Assembly (NCBI GenBank): GCA_038030265.1
Contig: CM075943.1
Span: 40,362,001 to 40,426,000 of the forward strand
Length of the DNA: 64,000 nucleotides
Direction: 5' to 3'
Origin: Corythucha ciliata
Taxonomy: Eukaryota; Arthropoda; Insecta; Hemiptera; Tingidae
A program made the position numbers and the translations under genes. Positions 45,094 through 57,400 of this stretch are shown here, in pieces; within the stretch, counting starts at the first letter, position 1, and each line of letters starts with the position of its first letter. The notes beneath the pieces are model-generated. The model was not told the origin of the DNA and ran no database searches. It saw only the letters and a list, made by a program, of their open reading frames with translations.

Positions 45094-45770
45094 CTAATCA
45101 TCAGGAAGATGACCAGAACGACCGCAATGTTTGCACCTGGAGTTGCGATAATTCATTTTACGAAATTCATTTTTCTGCCTGACTCTAGCGGCTGATGCTT
45201 CGTTCTGGAAATGTATAACATTTATAGCTAGTTTGTAAGCTTCAAAAGAGTAAGCTAATGCAATGGCTTTTTCAAAGTCGATGTTTGTTATATTCATTAG
45301 ATGTAACCGAAGATTTTCTTCTGATAGCCCGAAAATCAGTTGAGTGCACAGCGCTTCGTTAAACCAGATGTAGGGGAATTCACAGTGTCTGGCTTCAGTC
45401 TTCAACGCTGAGACAAATTCCTTGACGTTCTCACCCGGACCTTGCGCACGAAATTGAAACTTGAAGCGTTGTGCGAATTTGTTTATGTGTCGCATTGAAA
45501 AAATTGGATAAAATGTCGATTAACGCATCAAATGACTTAGTCTCTGGTGGTTCCGGTGGACATAGTGCAAATACTTTTTCGTAGGCTAACTGGCCGTTTG
45601 AATCAAGGAGAGCCAACACTTTCTTGCCTTCCGGAACGTCAAATATTTGGAAGTAATTCAGAAGTCGGTTGCTATAAACTTCCCAATATGAAGTTGACGG
45701 GTCGAATTCCGGTAGTTCCAGATGCCAACTTGGGCCGCTTCGCTCTTCGTTGGACGTCCTCCTCGTCCAA
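45094..45770 (-). pseudogene. Gypsy-1 gag, frameshifted
   Basis: It opens without a visible ATG just inside the right 72-bp repeat and reads WHLELPEFDPSTSYWEVYSN then KKVLALLDSNGQLAYEKVFA and ETKSFDALIDILSNFF, the K02A2.6-like Gypsy capsid pattern. A frameshift near 45490 leads to NKFAQRFKFQFRAQGPGENV and VKEFVSALKTEARHCEF. It ends in CKHCGRSGHLPDD followed by a stop exactly where the last Cys of the zinc knuckle should be. Both nucleocapsid knuckles of this copy are therefore damaged. Confidence 0.9.
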
Positions 45771-45773
45771 TAT

Positions 45774-45845
45774 TGTAGTTCAAAGCGAGAATTAGAAAAC
45801 GGAATAAGTTATTTATTTTTCATTAAATCTGAATGACAATTATAA
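45774..45845 (-). repeat. Right 72-bp direct repeat flanking Gypsy-1
   Basis: Matches 39235-39306 at 70 of 72 positions, in direct orientation, and abuts the beginning of gag on the minus strand, where a 5' LTR end and primer-binding site would lie. The adjoining tattggacgaggaggacgtcc contains TGG but I could not match it to a specific tRNA. Beyond 45845 the two flanks differ. Confidence 0.7.
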
Positions 45846-47580
45846 TATTTAAAACATTTATAACATGCCTGTAAAGGACTGGTATGGTGTAGGCTTGAGA
45901 AAGAATGACTGGGTAGAATCCTGAGGGATTGTTCGCACTTTCGTTATACGCCCCGACACCCCTCCCCTAAACCGCATCATCATGTCTTCCTATACTAACC
46001 ACCGCAAACGCTAAGCGCTGCATTCCACGCAATTCAACTTTGCTAACCCCCCACCGCCACCACAACCAATGAAAATCAGTCAACCCTTTCCTTTGACCGC
46101 TAATCCTATTCAGTGGCTTCGTTTTAATCCGTCAATGATTGAGTGACAGTTAGGGGAGAGGAAATCCCTATGGACTTTATCGATTTTCCATTCTACGAAG
46201 GTCTGGAGATTAAAGTATTCTCATTAAAAAGATTTAAAGTCTTCGTTTTCCTGCAGAATCTCCCTTTGTGACACGGAGGGGCATCGCAAAAGAAAACATT
46301 AAATCGACCAATATAGAAGCAAGGGTGTGCCCCGTTCTTGGAATTAGTCAAATAAACATCAGTAAAACCTTCTCTCCAATATCACAATTTGCTACGTTCT
46401 TCCAATTTTTTTGTTTGTTTTTCAGCCTTACTAACACCCTCCAAAAAGGTCACGTTGACCTGAGTCGTGCAATCGTGAAATCCTTTTTCAATTCTACGGC
46501 CCTGCTATGTACACTCAGTTCCGTCCCTTCACTATCATCATTTTTTTTTCCCGTACGAGCACCCATCTCTCCATTCAAAATGTTGGTAATTTATCTACAA
46601 TGATTTGGCGAGGAGAAGAGGTCATTTGAAAGCATCCGCTTCCCTCCTCCACCCCCACTTTGATGGGCTTGCTTCGCACTCCTCTATACAACGACAATTT
46701 TTATCCTCGTACAGCGATGGTATACTATGTGAAGGAGAAATCGATCCTCGTTTTTCTTCACTGGGGGTAAATAGACCTTGTGATTGTGAATGGGCGAGGA
46801 TGATGGGTTGAGGAAGAGTTGAAAACTACTTTAACCCTTGCAGAAGTGCTATAAGATCTAATGGACGCTATTATAGGAATCGGCTTTGAGAGGTGTGGGA
46901 AGGGCTGTGAGAAAATAAGCGACGAGAAGAAGAAGGAGAAGAAAGAGTGGAAGAAGAAGGAATTTGATAGGTTCACTGTCTGAGATTTCCGGCGGGAGTT
47001 CAAGGGGTTATAGTCTTTAAAGCCAGTCCGAATAGCAGTAATAGCTTAAGTTTCATTTTTGGATCTTTGCGAAGTACCACCATTAGCACTATAACAAAGT
47101 CATACTGGCGCGACTTGATTCAAACAATAATCGCAGAGACATTGGAACCCTCTGAATGGTCACAGTAGGAGTCAAAAAGAAACTAAGCTGTTATTTCTTG
47201 GCATGTTTTCACCCATCGGTAGTCCAAGGACTCTGCCATCAAATATGTAATAGTCAACCAACTAATCACGTTACCAGAGATAAGACTGTCACCATCTTTC
47301 GCCCCTGTTTCCTATTTTTGTCCCTTCCCCAACTCACACCTTTTTATTTTATCATGAAGAAAATTGAGGCATAGGCGTTTCAACAAAGCAAGACGTGTTA
47401 CTGTGTGAGGGAGGCTGATATGGTGCGGCCGGGCTCGGATGAACGAGAATGAAAGGGATGCGGGAGTCGTACATATTTGTTAGATCCTAAATCTAGCAGG
47501 AAGGGTCCTTCCTTTTAGGTTTTCCCCTGCGCTGAAAGCACCCGTGTTAAAAGGAAAGAAATAATGAAATACGTGGAGCC
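45846..47580. other. Intergenic DNA
   Basis: No gene recognised. Pyrimidine-rich stretches, a GA-rich patch (46918-46965) and short frames without known motifs. Confidence 0.4.
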
Positions 47581-48000
47581 AAGGGCGTAGCCATGAGGGG
47601 GCTAGGGCGGGCAGCTGGCCTCCTTCCCCTTTGCCCCTTCAAACTTAAAGCATTGAAACTTAAAGCATTAAAGCTAAACAATTCGTCCTTAAAAAGACTT
47701 AATAATCCTGAATTTTTGCTCAAAAAGTAGATTTTCCAAGAAAAAAAATGGTCATTTTTTGCAAAATCGCTTCACAATTTGAATTTTCCTGGCTGAATAA
47801 TCACAATATTACAATTTCAGCGAAATTGAAAATTTCGGGCCTTGTTTTAAAGGCTGTGAATCCCGCACAAGCCATGCACTCAAAGCCTGGCGAATAACCG
47901 CAAAATCGCCACATATTTCGCAGGCGAGTAATCGGAAGTCTCCTAATATTTGCGATTTCGGAAGTTTCACGTCCTCAGTTTTGTGAAAATGCATGTTTCA
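47581..48000. repeat. Dispersed repeat fragment and minisatellite-like modules
   Basis: The phrase ccaagggcgtagccatgagggggc (about 47590) resembles GGGCGTAGCCA-type ends seen at many dispersed repeats in arthropod genomes. It is followed by modules such as cagcgaaattgaaaatttcgggcc that recall block F. Assignment is tentative. Confidence 0.3.
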
Positions 48001-48215
48001 GGGCTTTTTGCTATAGTGGGCGTGAATACCCTGCTTAAGGGAGGTACACCTTTCAACCATAATTCTTACCGCTACCCTTCTCCACTCTTCTTTCTAGTCT
48101 TTAGCAACGCATAGGCAAGGGGAGTCGAATTCAACTTAATTACAGAGAAATACTCCTTTACAGGTTTACTGGCTGATTATTTGAGTACCCCTGAACCTGT
48201 ATCTGTAATTGAAAA

Positions 48216-48308
48216 TTAATCACGGAACAGGTGTTTCCAATGAAATTGTGCGCGATATTGTAAGAAAAATGGCGCACATTTTCATTAGAACACCTGTTTC
48301 GAGATTAA
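48216..48308. repeat. 93-bp foldback sequence
   Basis: Inverted arms of about 38 bp (ttaatcacggaacaggtgtttccaatgaaattgtgcgc against its partner at 48272-48308) differ at about six positions and enclose an 18-bp loop. It could be a tiny MITE or a hairpin. No target duplication was identified. Confidence 0.65.
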
Positions 48309-48725
48309 CTTTTGTTATAAGATCAGACATGATTTTGAAGAGATTGCTTGCGATATTGTCTGGAAAATTGTTTCGTGTGAACGAGGCTTTACCCCCCCCC
48401 CTCACAAACCATATGTTATGCCTCTGTGGAATCTATGCGTCCTATACCAAAACGCTTCATTTTTCGGGGGAATAAATTTGTTGGGTTGAATAGACTCTAC
48501 AGAACGCACACATAGAGCTTGTGTACGGGTTGCATAAGGGGGGAACCTGACGAGCAGGAGAGTTTACAACGATGAATAAGAGAAGAGGTGAGGACTCGCC
48601 ACCGGGTTTCCCCCCTCTTCACAATTTTTGCAAATTATTTAGCCGGTTTAAAAAATAAAAAAATTAAAATACCCAGGGCTGCTCGAGGGCCGCAAGTTTG
48701 ACACCTTTGAAAGCCTTGTGGGTCT

Positions 48726-48726
<1 letters not shown>

Positions 48727-48792
<66 letters not shown>

Positions 48793-48910
48793 AAGACATT
48801 ATCTCGTCCCGAAAATAGCGGTCTCGGCTCGAGACCAGAAGACTTGGTCTCGGTCTCGGTCTCGCTTCAGAAATAATGGTCTCGTCTCGGTCTCGGTCTC
48901 GTGCATCACT
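48727..48910 (-). repeat. CTCGGT-rich retroposon with T51 tail, copy 2
   Basis: Read on the minus strand it starts agtgatgcacgagaccgagac, runs through drifting gagaccgagacc units, shows aaataaataaatt and then an uninterrupted A tail (plus strand T run 48727-48777, 51 bases). That arrangement, an AATAAA-like signal followed by a long poly(A), is what a reverse-transcribed short RNA would leave. The 5' part matches the family at 32835-32980. The phenylalanine-run frame across it is an artefact. Confidence 0.6.
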
Positions 48911-50055
48911 AGTTTCGGTACCAAGGCATCGAAATGTGATCGACCTTGTGTCTACAAACACACGTTCGGAAAACTAATTCAACACTCTTTATTTTGCGGC
49001 AGTGGCGGCTCCCGCTCCTCTGGCCTGGGCATTCGCAGTGGGAAAGGCAGATATAGGATTTCTTTGCAAGCAAACAATGCCTGTGCATTTGTACACAATA
49101 CTCTGCATTGGGGCGATTCATTTCCACCCATCCTCTCTGAATTAGATATTTTTATGGACAAGACGGGTATAAATGAATTGCCCCGAAGCAGAATTTTATG
49201 CAAATGAAAATGCTATAAAGTAGATGAAGATTCAGTCACAATCAGCTGGCAAATGTCCGAACACCGTCAAAACCCGAAATCCGTTAAAACCCGAATTACC
49301 TAGACATAACAATAAGTTTTACCATAGCCCGTTAACTAAAACTAGTATTTGCTAGGTAAATCTGGAATTGACGATAGAGGTCAGGGAAAACTAGTAAAAA
49401 CTGAATAGCTCAGTCAAAACAATAAGTTTTGCTCTGTCAACGGTTGCTGGTGCAAAGCGTGTAAATTTTGGGATTCAAAGTGCCACACCTGTATGCCATG
49501 CAACAACAAATGAATTGTCTTTACGAAAACGAATCTTTTAATATTCAATCCGTTATTGGTTTCATACCAATAAACTGTTGGATTCCTTTTTTTCCACTTT
49601 TCAGCCGGTGTGAATGGAATAATGACAAGCCGAAAGAACTATGAGATGGCGAGGGTGAGGGCATTCGTAGGGGGATAGCGAATATTTTCGTCCAGGCAGA
49701 AGCTTACTCGAACCTCTAATTGAGTGTCTAGGGGCAGCTATACTGCGCAAAAATGTGTAGTAAAAACCCGAGTCAAGTTATTCGCCGAATGCCCTAAGGA
49801 GTTATAATATAATGAGCTCTCGAGGCTCTCCTGATGACTTTCAATCTCGGATTCAGCTGGCATTACGCACCATGAAATTAAGCCAGTTTTAAGTACCTGA
49901 TTTTGTTTGAACTAACGCATCTTTTAAATTGTATTACCTGTGTTATTAGTAAAAAAAAAATTTTTATCTGCTAGCCAGGACATCCGGCGAATGCCACGAA
50001 TACCCAGAGAAACCGCCACTGATACTTTGCGGCTAGTGAGAGTGTTGACATCTAG
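48911..50055. other. Intergenic DNA
   Basis: No gene recognised; opposing frames at 48909-49207 lie on both strands of a slightly GC-richer patch (49000-49140). The last few hundred bases may be the decayed gag of Gypsy-2. Confidence 0.4.
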
Positions 50056-50345
50056 TCCTGCCGCTTATTCGTTTTCGATCTCCGAACTAATTTAAAATTT
50101 TTGGTTGATTCCGGAACGGACGTTTCTGTGATGTCGAAAATGTCCTTCGAAACGCACTCTTTTCGCGGCAAATGGATCGGTCATTCCAACATTCGGTGAA
50201 CGGCTCGTTAACATCGACCTCGGACAGCCTCGAAAATCTCGTTGGCCTTTCGTTCTCACTGATGTTCGAGAACCAATCATCGGAGCCGATTTTCCAAGTC
50301 AATTCGGTCTTCTCGTTGACATAAAAAATCGACGCTTACTAGACA
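50056..50345 (+). pseudogene. Gypsy-2 aspartic protease and RT junction
   Basis: The plus strand reads RLFVFDLRTNLKFLVDSGTD and VSVM, containing the DSGT variant of the retroviral-type protease active site, then breaks by a one-base frame change near 50190 and resumes as ERLVNIDLGQPRKSRWPFVL followed by IIGADFPSQFGLLVDIKNRR. That second block is the conserved end of protease leading into RT in one large group of arthropod Gypsy elements (IIGADFLxxFGLLVDxxxRRL). Pseudogene because of the frameshift and the deletion that follows. Confidence 0.9.
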
Positions 50346-50490
50346 GCGTCACACATACTTGTTTTCCCCAGAAGAGGGGAAATGGTATTTTCCCTCTTCC
50401 TGATTGAGGTCGAGCCGTGAGAAATTTTCCACTCCCGACAACCGTTGACCTCCGAACTAATTTAAAATTTCTGTGTTCTAAAACTTTGTC
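50346..50490 (+). other. Deletion/rearrangement junction in Gypsy-2
   Basis: Where some 600-700 bp of RT should be there are only about 150 bp. They include a second exact copy of the 21-mer ctccgaactaatttaaaattt (50450-50470), already present at 50080-50100 in the protease. The RT fingers and palm, including the YxDD box, are absent. Confidence 0.7.
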
Positions 50491-51130
50491 GATTTCTAGG
50501 TCTGGTAAATTTCAACAGGCGCTCGCTTCCTCACTCAGCGGTGACTCAACAGGCTTTATTCGAGCTTTGTGGGGCACCGGGTAAGAAGGACAAATCGACT
50601 GGTCTTACAATGGAAAACAAGCATTCGAACATTTAAAATAAGAATTCGCTAGTGCCACTCTTCTGGCACATCCCTCGTCGTATCTTCCTTTTGTTCTGAA
50701 CGTCGATGCCTCGGATTAATCTGTGGGAGCTTCACTTCAACAACTTCGTCAAGGTAAACTCGAACATTTAGGCTTCTCAAAGAAACTCTCGACGACACAG
50801 AGCAGATACAGCACATACGAACGTTAGCTGTTGGCTGCGTATCTCGCTGTTAAGTACTTTTGACATATGATAGAGGGCTGCCAAATGACGATATTTACCG
50901 ATCACAAACCACTCACTTACGCGTTCGAGCAAAAACCAGACAAAGCGACTCCTCGTCAGCTACGACACCTTGACTTCATCGGCCACTTTACTACTGACAT
51001 TCGCAACGTTCCAGGAAAAAATAACATTCCTGCCGACGCTTGTTCACTCATCTCAACGATTTCGATGCCTTCGTCTATTTCGAACAGCAAACTAGCTGAG
51101 TCCCAAAAGGCTTGCGACGAGCTGTCACAT
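50491..51130 (+). pseudogene. Gypsy-2 RT thumb and RNase H remnant
   Basis: It starts with FLGLVNFNRRSLPHSAVTQQ (end of RT) in one frame, then shifts to a frame with LLAHPSSYLPFVLNVDASD, SVGASLQQLRQGKLEHLGFS and KKLSTTQSRYSTYER, the RNase H motifs with the first catalytic Asp. FTDHKPLTYAFEQKPDKATP and RQLRHLDFIGHFTTDIRNVP then close the domain. Several in-frame stops interrupt it. Distinct from Gypsy-1 in sequence and on the opposite strand. Confidence 0.9.
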
Positions 51131-51214
51131 TTAATTAAACCTAAAAATTCCTCGTTTTGTTTTCAGGCTTTCTTTTTAGATGGCGGAAGCAAATTGATCG
51201 AGAAATGTATTTCC

Positions 51215-51425
51215 GACTGACAAACTTCGTCTTTTCGTGCCACTACTACTTCTCGTCGAATTTTTGTCCAGCTACACTGTCTTTCCCACCCAGGGATGTC
51301 AGGCTCTCTGAAGCTGGTAAAGGAGGGATTTTTCTGGCCATCGTTGAAGCGCAATGTTGCAATGTGAGCCCGGACCTGCTTGCCCTGTCAAAGGTCAAAC
51401 GTCTGGCGTCATACCCTTAGGGGGA
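51215..51425 (+). pseudogene. Gypsy-2 integrase zinc-binding fragment
   Basis: In the frame starting SRRIFVQLHCLSHPGMSGSL, the pattern H-x3-H (LHCLSHPG), FFWPSLKRNVAM, an internal TGA, then ARTCLPCQRSNVWRH gives the HHCC zinc-binding region of a Gypsy integrase. No catalytic core follows, so the element ends or is deleted just after 51,420. The open frame at 51157-51420 is a different frame of the same DNA. Confidence 0.85.
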
Positions 51426-54400
51426 ACAATCTGTATCAATAGATAGGGTTAAACCGGCCTTTTTTGTTCTCAGTGACAATGACGTTAACTTTTCACGCAA
51501 TCGGAATCATAGAAGAATGCCATGTTATTTTTATGTCGCATAAAAAAAAGCTGAGAAAGACGAACTTCTCGAAGCTCAATAGTCAGGGAAAGGGGGCAGT
51601 GTATAGAACTATGTTCATTCGCAATCTCACTCGTCTTCGTGTTCTCAATAGGACAAGGACTCTCCATTATCTCTGTTGTTTTAGTAACCTATAATGGACA
51701 TAAACATTTCGACATTGAAACGTTATGAACATTTCTGTTTAACCATTCAAACCCGATGAATGTGCTTTAAAGTGTTTTTTATGTGTTATAAAAATGCAGT
51801 CTGACTTGGGAAACTACAGTCGTTTTTGAGTAATCTTACTCTCAAGCGAATGTGAGCACCTGAGCCTGATTCTATGGCTAAAAGCCCTGTTTATATTGTG
51901 CTTAGTGCGATTGCAAGTGATTAGTAAAGTGACAGTGCGAGTGCAAGTGGCAAGTTGTGTCAATCAATGTTCAGTGCATTTGTTAGTAAGTAGTAAGTTG
52001 AATGGCAGAGAGAAGAACGTAAATGGAAGAAGTTTTAGAGTGATAGAGGAAGTTAACGAAGAAGTTGAGGCATAATAATAATGGTGCATGTAAATTAACA
52101 GATGAAAAAGGCAATGAATTAGGAAATGAATAGACAAAAGCCCCTCTTAGTAAAATACATATAAATTTGTTTTTGTTATTGTGTCTGCACTTGTACTACA
52201 CACTTGCGAGTACCCCACGCCGCATGTCGGTTCATTTCCACTTTGTTTTATTTATTTGACGGTGTGCTGCTGGGGCCTTATTTACCTCTTTCTGAACTTC
52301 CTCTACAAAACTATAGGTTATAAACGGTGTCAGCTTAATAAATGAAATTTGAATTTCATTAATCTTAAGATGATTGGTGCAAACCAGGCGAGAGAATTGA
52401 GTGAGCTGGTCGCTCTCATTAGTGAATAGACAAGTAAATTTTAGATCCTATGCACCAAAAGTATACCTACGTCTTTGGTGGGAGGGGGGTACCTGTGTCG
52501 TGGTTTATGCGTTTTAATTAGGATCAAAGTGAGAATTAATTTCCCAGACTACTGCTTCGAGCGAGTAAGCATTTAGGGGGTGGGAATGGGAGTGGGGACT
52601 AATTACAGTGCTTTACCTTTAACGTAATCACCGCTTCCTCAGCAAGCTCCAAAGGATATGACCTCAAGAGAGTTTCTGGTTTGAGTTTCGATGCTAAATG
52701 ACCCTCTCACCCCCACGACTGCCGCTATATAGAACGAAGTTTTAAATGACCCTTCCTCATCCCGTTAGTAACATCTTTTTTTGAGAGGCGTGAAAAGTTT
52801 TCCTGGAAAAAGAAAGATCTCCGGAGTAAAATAAGAGTTCCGTGGTTGTATAATTAATTAAATTCAAGGGAAACGAGCTATGAAGGGGGCGAGAGAGAGG
52901 TGTTTCACTGGTCGGATGGAGAAAACAAGAAAGCTATTAAGCTGCTAACTCAACTGCCTGGCTTGACGAATCTTTCGGACCTCTAGCAACCGAATAAAAA
53001 ATAACTTTTTGTCAGAGGGGGGGAGGGTTAAGAGAAGTTGTCCAACTCGAAAGTTTCATTTTCTACCCTTTCGAAGTTTCGACCTTCTCGGTCAATAGAA
53101 TACAAAACAAGGTGAGAGGATTTTCCTATTCAAAATCCTGTTTTGGGTTTTCGTGATGTATTTTATTGTTACTTTAGTGTATCGTAACTCTGGCGTCGCT
53201 CTTTTCTTTCACTTCATTATTTCCGCCATGGTCTCTTGTATAGATTGTTTTATTTTTCGATAACAACACGAGGTGCCTGCAAGGAAAAGAGCGTAATAAA
53301 GAGCTCAAGGTAAATATCTCCCTTGAGGATTCTTCGTTTTTCACCCCAATTTTAGACGCGGTAGTGGAGTATAGTATGAGAGCGACTTGTAAATCTTATC
53401 TCTCGGGCTACCCTCTTCCCACTTATAAATCCAAGCTAGAATATTCAATACCGCTGTTTACGCGCCCCCGTTAAACCTTAAAACCTTAAATTGTGTTGTT
53501 GAACTCTACCTCTTCTCATAACTTCAATACGGGCCCCTCCTTTTAGGGCTTATCTGGCTTCCACGGCCATGCGTAATATCCTCTGCCCGCGTTCCCCACT
53601 TCTTTTTCCATGTTTTAACGTGTTCTTTGTTGTTCAATGCTCGCGACGTATAAAAAAAAACTGGCCACGTTCATTATTGCAGGAAAAAGAGGCGTGGAGG
53701 ATGACAATTCTGCTGACGCCAGAGAGAAAAAAAACATCGTTCCCTCCAGCACTTCCCGCAACTTTTGCTGAAAAGGATTCGTCGATCCTTCGTGTTCCAA
53801 ACAGTGAGGGGAAAATTGCCTGGTGGCGGGAAGGGGGGATGTAGTGTCCCCATTCTCGTATAGTCAACACTTTTACCACGACCCTCGTAAAGGTTCTAAA
53901 TCGCATTTTTCTCTCCCCTGTCTCTATCACCTCACCTGTGGGCCGGGATCGCCTGATAGTGTAACAGATTATGTTTGTACGCCCTGTTTTCTTCAAGCAT
54001 ACACCCTGGCTGTTCACTTTGGCGTATTAAATTATTACCGGAAGGCCTAAAGAGCTATTTGGAACACACAGACAACGATATAATTCAGCACAAAATATAT
54101 AGGGCCAACGATTGTGAATCGAATTATACCGTTTTATGGTTTTGCTCGCACTTCTTAGGTCTTGATAAACTCACTTCAATTTAACAGTCCATTTTTCGTT
54201 TAAATACCGACTCGCGAGAAATTCGGATCCATTCCTTCTACGCCACGACCACTGGAATCATAAGCTCTCCTGAAAACCATGACGAATGGTTCCAATTTTG
54301 ATTATACAATCGAAAATCTACTTGACAAAGACCGTCGACATTTGTAAGTTCAACACGTTTCACGGCGATATTACGCGCCTCTTTCTCACATCCTCCCAAT

Positions 54401-57400
54401 CCATCAAAACTGAATTATCACCCCAAAAGAGGATTTCATTTTGTTCTAAGAATCCACTAGGTTTGAATGGAACAGGAGAGGCGTGAAAGTGAAACACCAT
54501 GTACACGAGTATGGACGTTTATGTATTTCTTCGCTTCTATTCGGTAAAGCAATAATGGTAAACGCATTTCCCATTTTGTGTTTGGCATTTCCTTTTTGGT
54601 TAGAATGGTGCACCGCCCCACCATGGCATATTCAACGATACCTCTTCGTCACAAATGACTCACATTACAGGGTTAGTGCATTGCTGGTTTTGTGGAGAGA
54701 ATTTGGGGTATCAGGATCAATGAAGTTGATAAATCATAGGAATTATCGCTCAACAAATCAGAATGAGAAAGGAGTGCCGCGGGGAGGCTGTTTCTATCAA
54801 ACCAACGCTACAACTCCCCTCAACCACCACCTCATCCCTCATCCATCAGCAACAATCCATCCACTATTGCTGTCGTTTCTCTCTTGACCAAAGATAAACG
54901 GCTGAGGGCGTTAAAACTGGCGTCTGTAAACCATTTCTCTTTCGCGTGTCTTTTATAACAAGGCGGATGATTTGTCTTTTACCCACTCGCAACTCTTGTG
55001 GCAGGGTGAAAACTAAATCTGAATTCCTTTTGTTTTATTTAAACAAAATGGAAGATAGACCCCGCATCCCCCCTCCATAATATAAAAAAAAAAAAATAAG
55101 AAAAACAATCCTTTTAGCTTCCCAAGAATGTTGCGGGAGACAAAAGCGCAAAAATAGATATGCCGTAAGGGTGCAAAGTATAGGGCGCTGGCCCGTGACA
55201 CAATCCCTTCTTCTGTCGTCTGCCCCAACGTCACCCCCCCCCCGCCCGGCCGAATCTCGTTTCGCTAATCAAAAGGTATGGAAGGTAAGAAGAAGGTCTA
55301 TATCTTGTCAAAAAAGCAAGCAAATGTGGTAAAAATATTACAAAAAAAGAACATTCCGATCCGAGTAGAGGTTTTACGGCCTTCTTGACAAATAATCATT
55401 AAAAATGCATGAGTTTTCCTCGAGTTCTTTTATCCCTAACAGAGCTTTTAACGACTCTCCAAGGAGATACTAGTGAGGGGAGTGAGGTAAGGATAGGAGA
55501 GAGAAAAGTATTGTGAAGAAGTAGAGGGGATACGTAAATTTTATAAGTTCTACGGGAGTTCTTGTGTGTTCTAAAAGCAATTTAAAGTACTTTTTTTTCA
55601 CTCATACTTCTACTGTAGAGATCTTGAGTCAGAAACTGAACAACCTGAATAATCATCAAAGAGAAAACCGCAGAGAAGAAAACTCTTAATTAGTTTTCAC
55701 AGAAAATTAGACCTCTTTAGAACGAGGGGTTTCTTTAGTGCATCTCCTCTCCACCTACTCACCCACTTAATCTCTTTATTTAAGCACCTCAGTACTGGAA
55801 ATGAGAAACAATGAGATCCATCAGAGGGAGACGAAAGACTTTTATGCGCTGACGCCTTTCTCAAAATTATCTGACAAACGAATAGCGGGTATTCTATTGG
55901 TGATTGTAGCTAAGGGATACGATATCTGGCGGCTTTTCAGAGAATTATTGAGTCCGGTACTCCATGTGATTTGTTGTTGCCGTTTGACAACAAACTAAAA
56001 CAAAGGTTTTCTACAATGAGGAAGTTCATGTATCACAAATGTTGGTCAGTGACACTTTTTTACTGTGAACTGCGGCTACATAATCCGACGGTGACGAGGA
56101 GGCCTCGATATTGTACCTTTGGCATCACCGAATCAAGAAAACAAGACGGTTATGCGGGTGCGCAGTACACCCGTATAGAAACTCACGGTCGGCCATTTGT
56201 TGGAGCAAAAAAACTCGAAAACACCGATTCAAAAACGTTTTCGACCATTTTACTGAACCCGTGCCGTTCTCTGAGCACTAAAACGAAACGGTGAGCTGGC
56301 GAGTACCAATAAAGAAATGATAAGGCGCTCGTGGGATGTCTCTCAAGGGTGAATCCAGAGAAAACCGCTTTGTCTTGGGTTGCTCTTCCCATCGTAACCG
56401 AGACTCAGCATTGTCATTTCATTGTTTCCCAAATATTGAGGGTTCACCGGTGTCAGCTATCAATTAGCACAGTGTTGGGAGAAAGTCGACCGCCGAAAGG
56501 CTTGGGAGCTTGCTTGACGTTTGAGTATAAATGTATCAGAAACCATGTTCTTCTGTCCTCGTCACTTTAGGCCAACTGACTACTTTTTTCCCGTTATGTT
56601 ACGGACGTTGACCACGAAAAAACACTTTAAAAAAACACAAAACTTGTTATCATTTAACATATGTAGGGAGTACCGGTTTCATTATCACACGACACTAGCG
56701 CCGTTAGTGATAGCTACAATCGCCAATAGATTGACAAGTTTCTTATGGACCGAAAGAAGAAGTAATTCACTTAACTTTCTAAACACAATCATGTTCCTAG
56801 AACCATCTGGATATATGGGCCTCCGGATTATTATCCCTTCGTGATGAATTCGTCATTCTCTGGTCCTTCGAGCGCATTATTATCAAGGGTATTTTGGTTG
56901 TACGGTCGAATTAATGGCTCCGTGGCTAACATACACAATTTTATTACTGAAGCAATAAGGTTCTACGGTTAAATTTATCGTTTTGCCGGATAGTCAGTTA
57001 TAATAGCAAAATTGTCAATTTTAGGATTCCAATGAGATCAGTTTAGGAACATTTATATGGATAACCATGACAGCCCTCTGGAGTCCAGGAAAGAGTCTGG
57101 ACCCACTCCGAACCACCCACACCCAATCCTTTTTCGCACGATATAGGCCGCATGGCAATAAAAGTGATCAAAACAAACGATATCGTCCCTTTTAGGAGAC
57201 CTGGCCGCTTCCCTAGTCACGTTTTTCAGTAAACAGGGACGCCTGCACATTTGAGAATGGTCCGTGTGATTCATAAACCGCGTCTGGCTCATTTCGGACA
57301 TCTATATCAATTTTTCACACTTTTGTCTTTTCTTTCCCCAACGGTTTTTGTTCATTCCCCATCCACTCATTTTAGGCTCCATCCATTAAGGAACACCAGC

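Noticed and set aside
45746..45775. Primer-binding site next to the right 72-bp repeat
   Set aside because: TGG is present a few bases inside, but the following bases could not be matched to a specific tRNA 3' end, so I do not annotate it.
48698..49207. 169-codon plus-strand frame with a long phenylalanine run
   Set aside because: It is generated by the T51 tract and continues through the CTCGGT repeat; no domain.
53569..54017. Opposing frames of 91 and 127 codons
   Set aside because: Neither has a known motif, and base bias does not favour either strand.
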